A DNA stretch of 12,144 nt, from the NCBI GenBank assembly GCA_964528035.1, contig CAZGQY010000130.1:1-12144 (forward strand), read 5' to 3'. Positions within the stretch are counted from its first letter, which is position 1. Each line of letters begins with the position of its first letter. A model generated the notes under the pieces. It was given only the letters and a program-made list of their open reading frames with translations. It ran no database searches and was not told where the DNA came from. The DNA is from CAZGQY01 sp964528035. Its GTDB lineage: Bacteria; Pseudomonadota; Gammaproteobacteria; Methylococcales; UBA1147. Position numbers and translations under genes: made by a program. Below, piece after piece: positions 1-6,585 of this stretch.

Positions 1-97
1 GGGAAGCCGCATCCAAGCCTACATGGATGTATTTACGGCGTCTTCCGGAACAGATCACCCATAGAGGGGTGAGCAGTTACCGAAAGACATTAGTATA
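1..97. repeat. Inverted-repeat-rich intergenic DNA
   Basis: No gene is visible here. Two stem-loop sequences follow each other. CATCCA (10-15) pairs with TGGATG (24-29), nested inside an outer GGAAG (2-6)/CTTCC (42-46). TCACCC (55-60) pairs with GGGTGA (67-72) around a 6-nt loop. Neither is followed by a T-tract on either strand, so they do not look like simple terminators. Stacked palindromes of this sort are common in REP/MITE-like dispersed repeats. Whether this is a multicopy family cannot be seen from one window. Confidence 0.45.
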
Positions 98-124
98 TTG
101 TTAAATAAACTTGACCTGTTTTTA
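98..124 (+). repeat. 27-bp direct repeat, left copy
   Basis: This 27-nt stretch starts TTGTTAAATAAACTTGACC and continues TGTTTTTA. It recurs at 11843-11869 in the same orientation with one mismatch (T versus C at repeat position 20). The two copies bracket the whole nitrate locus, about 11.7 kb apart. The right copy lies beside a probable transposase remnant. Both may therefore be ends of mobile elements or parts of a dispersed repeat family. Confidence 0.7.
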
Positions 125-263
125 TTTTTTTAAGTCACAAATAGAAGAATTGACCAATCAACGAGTCACGGCAAGAAAACCGGGAAAACAAGGAAAGCGG
201 AATATTGGTGAAGCATAAATGTTACTCTGACCCCAAAAAATTCTCTGACCCCAAAAATTTGCT
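125..263. other. Non-coding stretch with an 18-bp-period tandem repeat
   Basis: No convincing gene is present. CTCTGACCCCAAAAA occurs twice (225-239 and 243-257), a tandem direct repeat of period 18. A/T homopolymer tracts are abundant (118-132 and 235-272). Its composition differs from the coding DNA and fits decayed or mobile-element-associated intergenic DNA. Confidence 0.5.
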
Positions 264-288
264 AAAAAAAAAGCCCGCTTAAACGGGC
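264..288 (-). terminator. Intrinsic terminator of the nitrate-uptake operon
   Basis: On the minus strand the stem GCCCG/CGGGC with a 6-nt loop is followed directly by nine T residues (264-272 on the plus strand). It lies about 30 nt past the stop of the last operon gene. This is a canonical rho-independent terminator in the right place and orientation. Confidence 0.85.
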
Positions 289-296
289 CATCAAAT

Positions 297-316
297 ACCC
301 TGCCGAAGACCAGGGT
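297..316 (-). other. Hairpin abutting the ATPase stop codon
   Basis: ACCCTG (297-302) and CAGGGT (311-316) form a perfect 6-bp inverted repeat with an 8-nt loop, next to the TAA stop at 317-319. There is no T-tract of its own. It probably adds to the 3' structure ahead of the terminator. Confidence 0.45.
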
Positions 317-2101
317 TTAATGCTTTTCACATTGCTCAAGAAAATTGATCAGACTTTCCCTGTATTCATAGTAATCCGGGTGTTCCAACAGGCATTTTCG
401 GGTTCGTGGCCGAGGTAGATCGATTTCTTCAATTTTCCCGACTTTTGCGTTTGGCCCATTGGTCATCATCACAACACGGTCGGCTAGTAGAATCGCCTCA
501 TCCACATCGTGCGTCACCATGATGGCAGTAACATGGGTTCGTTCCCAAACCTCCATCAACACCTCCTGCAGTTCCCAGCGAGTCAGGGAATCCAGCATTC
601 CAAACGGCTCATCCAGCAACAGAAGTTTGGGTGAGAGTGCGAATGCCCGCGCAATACCGACACGCTGGCGCATTCCGTTGGATAGCTCCGATGCTTTCTT
701 CAGCAATGAATCACCGAGACCCACACGAGTCAGGTAATATTCAACAATGTCATCACGTTCTTGTCGGGTGGCATGCGGATAGACTTTTTTCACACCGAGC
801 GCGACGTTTTCAAACGCAGTTAACCACGGGAACAGACTCGGCGCCTGGAAAACTACCCCGCGATCGGGCCCGGCGGTAACCACTTCCCTGTTATCGAGGA
901 CAATGCCGCCTTCGTTGATTTTATTTAAACCGGCAGTCATCGATAGTACCGTGGATTTGCCGCACCCAGAATGTCCAATGATGGAGATAAACTCGCCCTT
1001 TTTCATCATCAGGTCAAAACCGTCCACAACTTTCACGCTTCCCCGGCCATCAGGCGTGGGATAAATCTTTCCTACCCTGGAAAACTCCAGGTAACGCGGC
1101 TTACCCAGATCACTCTGATCGGGCTTCAGCGCCGATGTGTCCTGCTTCCAGTTATTACCGGTATTGGGACGTACATCAGGGAGCCTGATACTGTCCGCCG
1201 TACCGGATCCGGTTTTTTCTACCCCGGCTCCGATCAGATAATTCGTTACCTGGCCTCTGAGTTTTTTGAATTCCGGGTCATGGTTCAGAGCGGCCCGTTC
1301 TCTGGGGCGTGGCAGGTCCACAGGGAAATCCGGACCCAGCGTCGCATTCGGTCCAGGGTTCAACGGAATAATCCGGTCCGCCATGATAATTCCCTCATCG
1401 ACATCGTTAGTAATCAAAACGACAGTCTTCTTTTCCTGACTCCAGATACGCAGGATTTCGTCTTGAAGATTGGCTCGAGTCAATGCATCCAGTGCACTCA
1501 ACGGCTCGTCCAGTAACAGAATATCCGGACTTGCCGCCAATGCCCTGGCCACCGATACACGTTGACGCATACCTCCGGAGAGTTCCGCCGGCCGCTTCAT
1601 CAATGCCGGAGTCAGATTAACCATTTCAATATATTTTTCGGTATGCGCCCTGCGTTTTTCGGCAGGCCAGTGCTTGAACACCTGATCCACCGACAAGGCC
1701 ACGTTGTCATACACCGTTAACCAGGGCATCAGCGAGTAACTCTGAAACACAATGCCGCGATCGGGGCCAGGTTGGGTGATCGGCTTGCCGTTCTTCAACA
1801 CTTCTCCACAATCCGATTGGATCAATCCGGCGATCGCTGAGATCAGCGTGGTTTTTCCGCTGCCGGAAAAACCGACGATAGCAACAAACTCTCCTTCACG
1901 GATGCCAAGATTTACGTCGCTGAGTACCGGCGTTATTTCATTGCCGCTCGCATAGCTCTTGCTGACCCCGATCATTTCTATCAGGTATTCGCCGGGTCGC
2001 GACTCCGAACCCTTAACCGGAAAAATCGCTGTTTTGCTTCCACCTTCCTCGTTGCATTCTTCTGAGACTACATTCATGGTTTGATTCGCCAGGGCTGTCA
2101 T
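317..2101 (-). CDS. Fused double-domain ABC transporter ATPase, nitrate uptake (NrtC/NrtD-like)
   Basis: A 594-aa protein with two complete ABC nucleotide-binding domains, a cytoplasmic ATPase pair in one chain that should power the NrtB permease. Domain 1 (about 40-290) has Walker A G77-T84 (GFSGSGKT), Q-loop Q120, signature LSGGMRQR (174-181), Walker B ending D198-E199, but Asn232 (ITNDVDE) where the switch histidine belongs. Domain 2 (about 337-585) has Walker A GHSGCGKS (376-383), Q419, signature LSNGMRQR (473-480), D497-E498 and an intact H531 (VTHDVDE). A linker of about 50 residues joins them. Cyanobacterial NrtC and NrtD are separate proteins, and NrtC has a solute-binding extension instead of a second ABC domain. 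Start: ATG with GTGGAG upstream, 14 nt after the permease stop. Family membership is certain. The substrate is inferred from neighbours; bicarbonate, cyanate or taurine relatives are the alternatives. Confidence 0.93.
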   Translation of the reverse strand: MTALANQTMNVVSEECNEEGGSKTAIFPVKGSESRPGEYLIEMIGVSKSYASGNEITPVLSDVNLGIREGEFVAIVGFSGSGKTTLISAIAGLIQSDCGEVLKNGKPITQPGPDRGIVFQSYSLMPWLTVYDNVALSVDQVFKHWPAEKRRAHTEKYIEMVNLTPALMKRPAELSGGMRQRVSVARALAASPDILLLDEPLSALDALTRANLQDEILRIWSQEKKTVVLITNDVDEGIIMADRIIPLNPGPNATLGPDFPVDLPRPRERAALNHDPEFKKLRGQVTNYLIGAGVEKTGSGTADSIRLPDVRPNTGNNWKQDTSALKPDQSDLGKPRYLEFSRVGKIYPTPDGRGSVKVVDGFDLMMKKGEFISIIGHSGCGKSTVLSMTAGLNKINEGGIVLDNREVVTAGPDRGVVFQAPSLFPWLTAFENVALGVKKVYPHATRQERDDIVEYYLTRVGLGDSLLKKASELSNGMRQRVGIARAFALSPKLLLLDEPFGMLDSLTRWELQEVLMEVWERTHVTAIMVTHDVDEAILLADRVVMMTNGPNAKVGKIEEIDLPRPRTRKCLLEHPDYYEYRESLINFLEQCEKH

Positions 2102-2115
2102 TTCAGATTCTCCAC

Positions 2116-3129
2116 TTACAGTTCACGACCGAAAGTAAACAATCCCTGCAACGAGGCCATCACGCGGTCAAGCAGAAAACCGATAATCCCTATGGTAAAG
2201 ACTGCGACCATAATGCGCCCCAGAGAATGTGAACTGCCGTTCTGAAACTCGTCCCAGACAAATTTACCAAGTCCCGGATTCTGAGCCAGCATCTCGGCCG
2301 CAATCAGAACCATCCAGCCCACGCCCAGAGACAAACGCATGCCGGTAAAAATATACGGTAGCGCGGACGGCAGAATAATTCTTCTGACCTGGGTCAACCA
2401 GTCCAGCCGGAGAACTTTCCCAACATTGACCAGATCCGGGTCTATGGATGAAACGCCGACCGCCGTATTGATCAAGGTCGGCCATAATGAACACAATGTT
2501 ACCGTAATCGCCGAAGTCAGAAAGGATTTTTCAAACCAGGAATCCTCCGTGGTCACATACACGGCGCTGACCACCAGTGTAACGATCGGTAGCCAGGCCA
2601 GTGGAGATACCGGTTTAAATATCTGTATCAAAGGATTGAGAGCGGTGTTGAAGCTTCGACTCATTCCACAGATCATTCCGACCGGAACCGCAACCAGGGT
2701 GGCCAGTAAAAATCCGGCGAATACCGTATACAGACTGGTAACGATCTGGTCCAGATACGTCGGTTTGCCGGTATATGGTCGAATACTGATTCGGGCATCA
2801 GGGTTTTTCGCCAGTTTTTTCTCGTTTCGAACCTGCTGACGCTCAAAAAAAGCCTCTTCCTTTTTTCTTTCCGCTGTATGATCCTCCAGGAGTCCTACCG
2901 CCTCATCCCAGACATCGGCTGGTCCCGGAATGGCGCCCAGACTGGTCTGAATCCGAGCTGCGGACACATTCCATAACATCAGAAAAACCATAAAAGCAAG
3001 AATGGGAATCCCGGCCATTAACCATAGGGATTTGATCTGTTGCCGGGGATTGTCTCCGGAACACAATTTCACGATCGGAATAAACCAGGTCATTCCGGTA
3101 ACATTTAAAGTTCTGATCACGCTGTTCAT
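2116..3129 (-). CDS. nrtB: ABC transporter inner-membrane permease, nitrate type (NrtB-like)
   Basis: A 337-aa integral membrane permease. The first helix is at about 35-54, then a long charged segment (about 70-125, rich in K/E/R). The BPD-type core follows, with helices around 128-155, 165-190, 204-222, 260-282 and 303-322. The cytoplasmic EAA-type loop that docks on the ATPase is at about 235-258 (NVGKVLRLDW to ILPSALP). The NrtB/SsuC subfamily is recognisable. The start is set at the ATG at 3127-3129, which has GAAGG 9 nt upstream. A longer frame beginning with TTG at 3156 has no ribosome site and adds an implausible CYCRRCKS peptide. It follows nrtA by a 119-nt gap holding a GC-rich hairpin and is followed 14 nt later by the ATPase gene. 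The charged insert between helices 1 and 2 is longer than in a minimal permease of this fold and may face the binding protein. Confidence 0.9.
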   Translation of the reverse strand: MNSVIRTLNVTGMTWFIPIVKLCSGDNPRQQIKSLWLMAGIPILAFMVFLMLWNVSAARIQTSLGAIPGPADVWDEAVGLLEDHTAERKKEEAFFERQQVRNEKKLAKNPDARISIRPYTGKPTYLDQIVTSLYTVFAGFLLATLVAVPVGMICGMSRSFNTALNPLIQIFKPVSPLAWLPIVTLVVSAVYVTTEDSWFEKSFLTSAITVTLCSLWPTLINTAVGVSSIDPDLVNVGKVLRLDWLTQVRRIILPSALPYIFTGMRLSLGVGWMVLIAAEMLAQNPGLGKFVWDEFQNGSSHSLGRIMVAVFTIGIIGFLLDRVMASLQGLFTFGREL

Positions 3130-3195
3130 ACTCTTGCACCTTCGGCAGTAACACAATTATGCGGGTCATTGCGGACTGTTGCGTTTTTTGTCTCC

Positions 3196-3220
3196 CCCGC
3201 CCCGGATTTTCCGGGGGGGG
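3196..3220 (-). other. GC-rich intercistronic hairpin between nrtA and nrtB
   Basis: CCCCGGA (3200-3206) and TCCGGGG (3210-3216) form a perfect 7-bp stem with a TTT loop. It extends past one mismatch by three more G-C pairs (3196-3198 with 3218-3220). No T-run follows on the minus strand, so termination is unlikely. Hairpins after a binding-protein gene often protect its mRNA and give more binding protein than permease, as in malE-malF. That role is inferred here. Confidence 0.55.
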
Positions 3221-3248
3221 AATCTGTCCGCTTGTTGTCGATTAACTA

Positions 3249-4664
3249 TCAGCCTTTTTTGACGGCGCCTCCGCTTACAGTATCCTTGCCTTTCAGCCCG
3301 ATCGGAAACTTCTCCAGGTATTGGTTTGGCTTTTTGCCGTCATACACAATGTTGTCGATAAAATGGGTCTGTGGGTCACGAAAACCATCCTCGTCCACGC
3401 CCGGAAAATCGGCGGCTTTAGCCTTACCCTCGGCAATCAGTTCCTGAGCGGCTTTCATGTAGATATCAGGACGGTATACCTTTTTGGCGATCTCCATATA
3501 CCATTCATCAGGTTTCTGTTCGGGGATCTGGCCCCAGCGACGCATCTGTGTCAAATACCAGATCGCATCACTGTAGTAGGGATAGGTTGCAAAATAGCGG
3601 AAAAACACATTGAAATCCGGCAACGGACGCTTGTCACCCTTTTCATATTCAAAGGTCCCCGTCATGCTGTTTGCGATGACATCGTAGTCCGCACCAACAT
3701 ATTGGCTCTGCGCGAGAATCTTCACGGCTTCCGGACGGTTCTTGTCGTTTTCCGCATCCAGCCACATCGCAGCCCGGATCAACGCCTTCACCACCGCAAG
3801 ATGAGTGTTGGGATTCCTGTCAGCCCAGGCCTTACTGACACCGAATACTTTTTCCGGGTTATCTTTCCAGATTTCATAGTCTGTAATGACCGGCACACCG
3901 ATACCCTTGAACACGGCCTGCTGGTTCCAGGGTTCGCCAACACAATACCCGTAGATGGTTCCCGCTTCCAGCGTTGCCGGCATCTGCGGCGGCGGCGTCA
4001 CCGATAACAAGGTGTCTGCATCAATCTGTCCGCTGATATCGGCAGGAGGTGCATAGTAGCCGGGCTTGATACCGCCCGCAGCCAGCCAGTACCGCAGCTC
4101 GTAGTTATGCGTGGAAACCGGGAAGACCATTCCCAAATTGAATTTTTTACCCTCAGCCTTGTATTTTTCGACAACCGGTTTCAGGTAATCCCCCTTGATC
4201 GGATGCACGGGCTTTCCATTCTCGTGCGGTACATTCGGCTTCATCTGCTTCCAGATATCGTTCGACACAGTGATACCGTTTCCATTCAGGTCCATGCTGA
4301 ATGCGGTGATCACATGAGCCTGCGTACCAAATCCTATGGTCGCACCCAGCGGCTGACCGGCGAGCATGTGCGCGCCATCGAGTTCGCCGTTAATCACCCG
4401 GTCCAGAAGCACCTTCCAGTTCGCCTGGGCCTCCAGATTGACAAACAGTCCTTCTTCCTCGAAATATCTTTTTTCATAGGCGACTGCGAGCGGCGCCATA
4501 TCGGTCAGCTTGATAAAACCGAATTTCAGATCTTCCTTTTCCAGATTCTCCACCGCCTGTGCACCCGATACAAATATCATTGACATCAGCAGTACGGCAC
4601 CCCCCAACAGATGGAGTAGTGTGTCTGCTCCTGATTTTCGCAGGCTTTCTGTTGTATATCTCAT
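3249..4664 (-). CDS. nrtA: Periplasmic nitrate-binding protein of an ABC transporter (NrtA/CmpA family)
   Basis: A 471-aa solute-binding protein with a 37-residue signal peptide (hydrophobic core LLHLLGGAVLLMSMIFV, cleavage after AQA). The mature part begins VENLEKEDLKFGF. NrtA/CmpA-type blocks are visible: GFIKLTDMAPLAVAYEK (49-65), NWKVLLD with W83, AGQPLG with Q104, STHNYELRYW with H186, GYCVGEPWN (239-247), and a long C-terminal lobe. This length matches NrtA/CmpA and is larger than the related SsuA/TauA proteins (about 300-340). The start is the ATG at 4662-4664, with GGAG 6 nt upstream; the TTG at 4676 would overlap that ribosome site and is rejected. It would capture nitrate or nitrite in the periplasm for NrtB. 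The family also contains bicarbonate-binding CmpA. The porin, NasT and MFS neighbours favour nitrate. Confidence 0.92.
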   Translation of the reverse strand: MRYTTESLRKSGADTLLHLLGGAVLLMSMIFVSGAQAVENLEKEDLKFGFIKLTDMAPLAVAYEKRYFEEEGLFVNLEAQANWKVLLDRVINGELDGAHMLAGQPLGATIGFGTQAHVITAFSMDLNGNGITVSNDIWKQMKPNVPHENGKPVHPIKGDYLKPVVEKYKAEGKKFNLGMVFPVSTHNYELRYWLAAGGIKPGYYAPPADISGQIDADTLLSVTPPPQMPATLEAGTIYGYCVGEPWNQQAVFKGIGVPVITDYEIWKDNPEKVFGVSKAWADRNPNTHLAVVKALIRAAMWLDAENDKNRPEAVKILAQSQYVGADYDVIANSMTGTFEYEKGDKRPLPDFNVFFRYFATYPYYSDAIWYLTQMRRWGQIPEQKPDEWYMEIAKKVYRPDIYMKAAQELIAEGKAKAADFPGVDEDGFRDPQTHFIDNIVYDGKKPNQYLEKFPIGLKGKDTVSGGAVKKG

Positions 4665-4758
4665 GTATCGCTCCAAAATAGTTTCAGTTTTTTAACTTGA
4701 TTTTCGGTAAATTGACCCCTTTCACCGCATTGACAGCAGTATTACGCGGGTCGATGGA

Positions 4759-5985
4759 TCAATAATCCATGGTCAGCTGAATCCAGAATTTCTGGGTGTC
4801 GGTCGCAAAATTGCGTGCCCAGTAGTTGGCGTACTTGAACATCACCTGGTAATGCTTTCCGAAGTTCTTTACCGCTATGGCATCGATTTCGTGCCCATAA
4901 TCCACACCACCGACCGCAGAATCGAACTGGTGATAAATAGCGCCGAGTTTCACCCCATAAAACTTGGTCGAAATCACACCGTAGAGATCCTGGATCCCCT
5001 GCGGCGGCGTTACCAGAAACTGATCCGCCCAACCGTTGAACTTGTGGTTGGTACCCAGAGGGGTCTGCAACCCCACGTTGTTGTCTGAACCCAGTTGTTC
5101 CCAGCCGATTTTTCCGGTCACCTTGGAAAACCCCCAGCCCACCTCCGGAATCATCAACCCGCCTACAAAGTGCATATAATTGGCGTCATAGCGGGCCGGA
5201 TTGGTCTTGAAATCCCTCTGATAGGCATATTCTCCTGTATACAGGGCCTTGAGATTGTCAAAAACACCGGTTTTTCCATTGAAACGGATCCCGTAACTCT
5301 GCGTGGAATTGCGTCTTGCCGCGGCTCCGCTACCGTTGTAGTCCAGGAGATAAGCGTAGGTGGTCAGCTTTCCGAACTCGGGCCACTTGTACGACAGGTT
5401 GAATATTCCCGAAGACATATTCACATCCTTCGCCAGTATATTGCGCACATTCCATATATAAGCACCCTGGAGTTCACTGTTACCGATACTTTTGTTCACC
5501 AGTGAAACCGAGTCGAAAGTCTGTTCCATCTGACGCCACACAACGTTGCCGATCCAGCGCACGTTGTCATACTTGATGCGCTGCCGCCCCACCTTGGCAA
5601 CCGTATCCGGTATGCCAGCGTACGACAGCCAGCCCTGATTGATTTCCGCGGCCTGCGGGTCAGCGATGACCGGGTACTGGGTTTTACCATTCACCAGACT
5701 GTTGTATTGGTGCGCAAATACCGGAGTATTTCCCTCGAATTCCCCGTACGCCTGAAATCCGTAGAACTCAGGTGTCAAGTATCCAAGACGCAAGCGGATC
5801 GGGTCCCCATTGGCCACACCCCGTCCTTCCTGATCGACATTTTCATAACGCCATCGTACGTTGAACTTGATCTGTCCCCAATCCCCTTTGAGCGCATCTT
5901 CAACAGATTTCGTAATCGAATCCGCGTAGACCGGGTTGGCAAATAACCCCGCTATCAGACACGCCCCAGGTAGTCGAATTTGCAT
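4759..5985 (-). CDS. Outer-membrane beta-barrel porin, alginate-export (AlgE-like) family
   Basis: A 408-aa precursor with a short signal peptide (MQIRLPGACLIAGLFANPVYA, cleavage before DS). The mature protein starts at a WGQIKFNVRWRYENV strand and continues as alternating aromatic/polar beta strands. It ends in an aromatic residue (FWIQLTMDY), as expected of a BAM-assembled barrel. The motif DPIRLRLGYLTPEFYGFQAYGEFEG and the conserved QGWLSY and VGRQRIKYDNVRWIGN segments fit the alginate-export porin family, whose members often sit in small-solute uptake operons that have nothing to do with alginate. As first gene of the nitrate-uptake operon it probably admits nitrate across the outer membrane. 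Start: ATG with GGAG 9 nt upstream. A 94-nt gap separates it from nrtA. The ATGGAT/ATCCAT inverted repeat at 4755-4771 spans its stop codon. The fold assignment is secure; selectivity is inferred. Confidence 0.85.
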   Translation of the reverse strand: MQIRLPGACLIAGLFANPVYADSITKSVEDALKGDWGQIKFNVRWRYENVDQEGRGVANGDPIRLRLGYLTPEFYGFQAYGEFEGNTPVFAHQYNSLVNGKTQYPVIADPQAAEINQGWLSYAGIPDTVAKVGRQRIKYDNVRWIGNVVWRQMEQTFDSVSLVNKSIGNSELQGAYIWNVRNILAKDVNMSSGIFNLSYKWPEFGKLTTYAYLLDYNGSGAAARRNSTQSYGIRFNGKTGVFDNLKALYTGEYAYQRDFKTNPARYDANYMHFVGGLMIPEVGWGFSKVTGKIGWEQLGSDNNVGLQTPLGTNHKFNGWADQFLVTPPQGIQDLYGVISTKFYGVKLGAIYHQFDSAVGGVDYGHEIDAIAVKNFGKHYQVMFKYANYWARNFATDTQKFWIQLTMDY

Positions 5986-6021
5986 AGTATGTAGCTCCGT
6001 TTTGATGAATTCTTTTTAGGC

Positions 6022-6070
6022 AAAAAAAAACGCCGACCGCACAATACACCAGGGTATTGCACTGACGACG
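6022..6070 (-). terminator. Leader terminator (attenuator) upstream of the porin gene
   Basis: On the minus strand 6070-6054 pairs with 6047-6031: 12 Watson-Crick pairs, 3 G-U pairs and 2 mismatches, with the 6-nt loop CCTGGT. Nine T residues (6030-6022) follow directly. It sits inside the 5' leader rather than after a gene, so it should act as an attenuator. Bases 6069-6056 are also the 3' half of hairpin P2, so the two structures exclude each other. Confidence 0.85.
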
Positions 6071-6084
6071 CCATTGTCTGCAAT
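6056..6084 (-). promoter_or_regulatory. Leader hairpin P2 with ANTAR-type hexaloop (antiterminator)
   Basis: The outer stem ATTGCA (6084-6079) pairs with TGCAAT (6061-6056). The inner stem GAC/GTC closes the hexaloop AATGGC (6075-6070), leaving a 5-nt bulge on the 3' side. The loop has A at position 1 and G at position 4, the two bases conserved in ANTAR-recognised loops. An alternative pairing of GAC with the next GTC gives a 9-nt loop, so the fold needs testing. Confidence 0.65.
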
Positions 6085-6179
6085 CCAGCCCTTCAGCGGA
6101 CCCGATCACCTATATTCCAACCAAAAACCATCCTCGTACCGCAGAACTCGACCCCGGGACCATCGGCTGACTTTCGATC

Positions 6180-6201
6180 AACGCTCCACCGTTGGAACGC
6201 T
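6180..6201 (-). promoter_or_regulatory. Leader hairpin P1 with ANTAR-type hexaloop
   Basis: AGCGTTCC (6201-6194) pairs with GGAGCGTT (6187-6180) over 8 bp, including two G-U pairs, closing the hexaloop AACGGT (6193-6188). A at loop position 1 and G at position 4 match the ANTAR target rule. The loop resembles that of P2; both read AANGGY. P1 begins about 3 nt after the predicted transcription start. Confidence 0.7.
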
Positions 6202-6214
6202 TTCGGTTAGTAAC

Positions 6215-6230
6215 TGCAAGTGTAATGCCA
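6215..6230 (-). promoter_or_regulatory. Sigma-54 (-24/-12) promoter of the porin-nrt operon
   Basis: The minus strand reads TGGCATTACACTTGCA, a match to TGGCA-N6-TTGCW with the required GG-N10-GC spacing. This predicts transcription from about 6204. Sigma-54 promoters need an ATP-driven enhancer-binding activator, NtrC being the usual one for nitrogen genes. No clear paired NtrC site was found upstream; only a TGCACC half-site was seen near 6377-6382. Confidence 0.8.
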
Positions 6231-6585
6231 ATTCCAGGACAACAATACGAAACAGCTAAAAGTACCTATAATCAAGTACATCCCTGCTATTCAGGGTGAC
6301 TGCATAGCCAGTCTCGATCACGCCCAATTCGATGCTCGCACTAAACCGGAGCAGATTCCAGACAATTTCCCTTGTGCGGTGCATAATTAGCCAGTGAGTC
6401 GAACGAGAACTAATCAGCGTGAGAGGATTCTGTCCCCGTATTCTTCCGAGCAGAAACGGACTCGTTTAAAACCCGACTTGCGGGGACCACGCGCTAACCG
6501 ACAGCGCAAGGACGAGAGAATGGCACCCCGATTGGGATCGTCTTACAGAAAAAACCGTGGACACCACACAGAAATGAGGTGGATT
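6231..6585. other. Non-coding region upstream of the nitrate operon promoter
   Basis: No credible gene is present. Small inverted repeats occur at CCCTG/CAGGG (about 6283-6297) and GACTG/CAGTC (6298-6313). The second is centred near -101 from the predicted start, a distance typical of activator sites, but it matches no motif I know. CTTGCG and CGCAAG around 6476-6511 can also pair. The rest shows nothing clear. Confidence 0.4.

Larger units (their letters stand above)
5986..6204 (-). promoter_or_regulatory. Long structured leader of the nitrate-uptake operon, candidate NasT (ANTAR) target
   Basis: The transcript predicted from the sigma-54 element starts near 6204 and runs about 219 nt to the porin ATG. 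In order it holds hexaloop hairpin P1 (6201-6180), a 95-nt linker, hexaloop hairpin P2 (6084-6056), an intrinsic terminator whose 5' arm overlaps P2, then 36 nt to the start codon including the GGAG ribosome site. This is the architecture of NasR/NasT antitermination leaders: ANTAR proteins bind paired hexaloop hairpins and prevent the overlapping terminator from forming. A nasT gene lies in the same window. A short pairing of CCGAT (6166-6162) with ATCGG (6106-6102) might fold the linker and bring P1 near P2. Confidence 0.75.

Noticed and set aside
225..257. Tandem repeat as a CRISPR array
   Set aside because: Only two 15-nt units with a 3-nt spacing, so there are no spacers and no cas genes.
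3130..3156. TTG start extending nrtB
   Set aside because: It adds a Cys-rich peptide with no ribosome site and would place the GAAGG of the true ATG inside the coding sequence.
317..4664. Bicarbonate (Cmp) or taurine/sulfonate transporter
   Set aside because: The family overlaps, but NasT, the NasT-type leader, sigma-54 control and the NarK-type neighbour favour nitrate.
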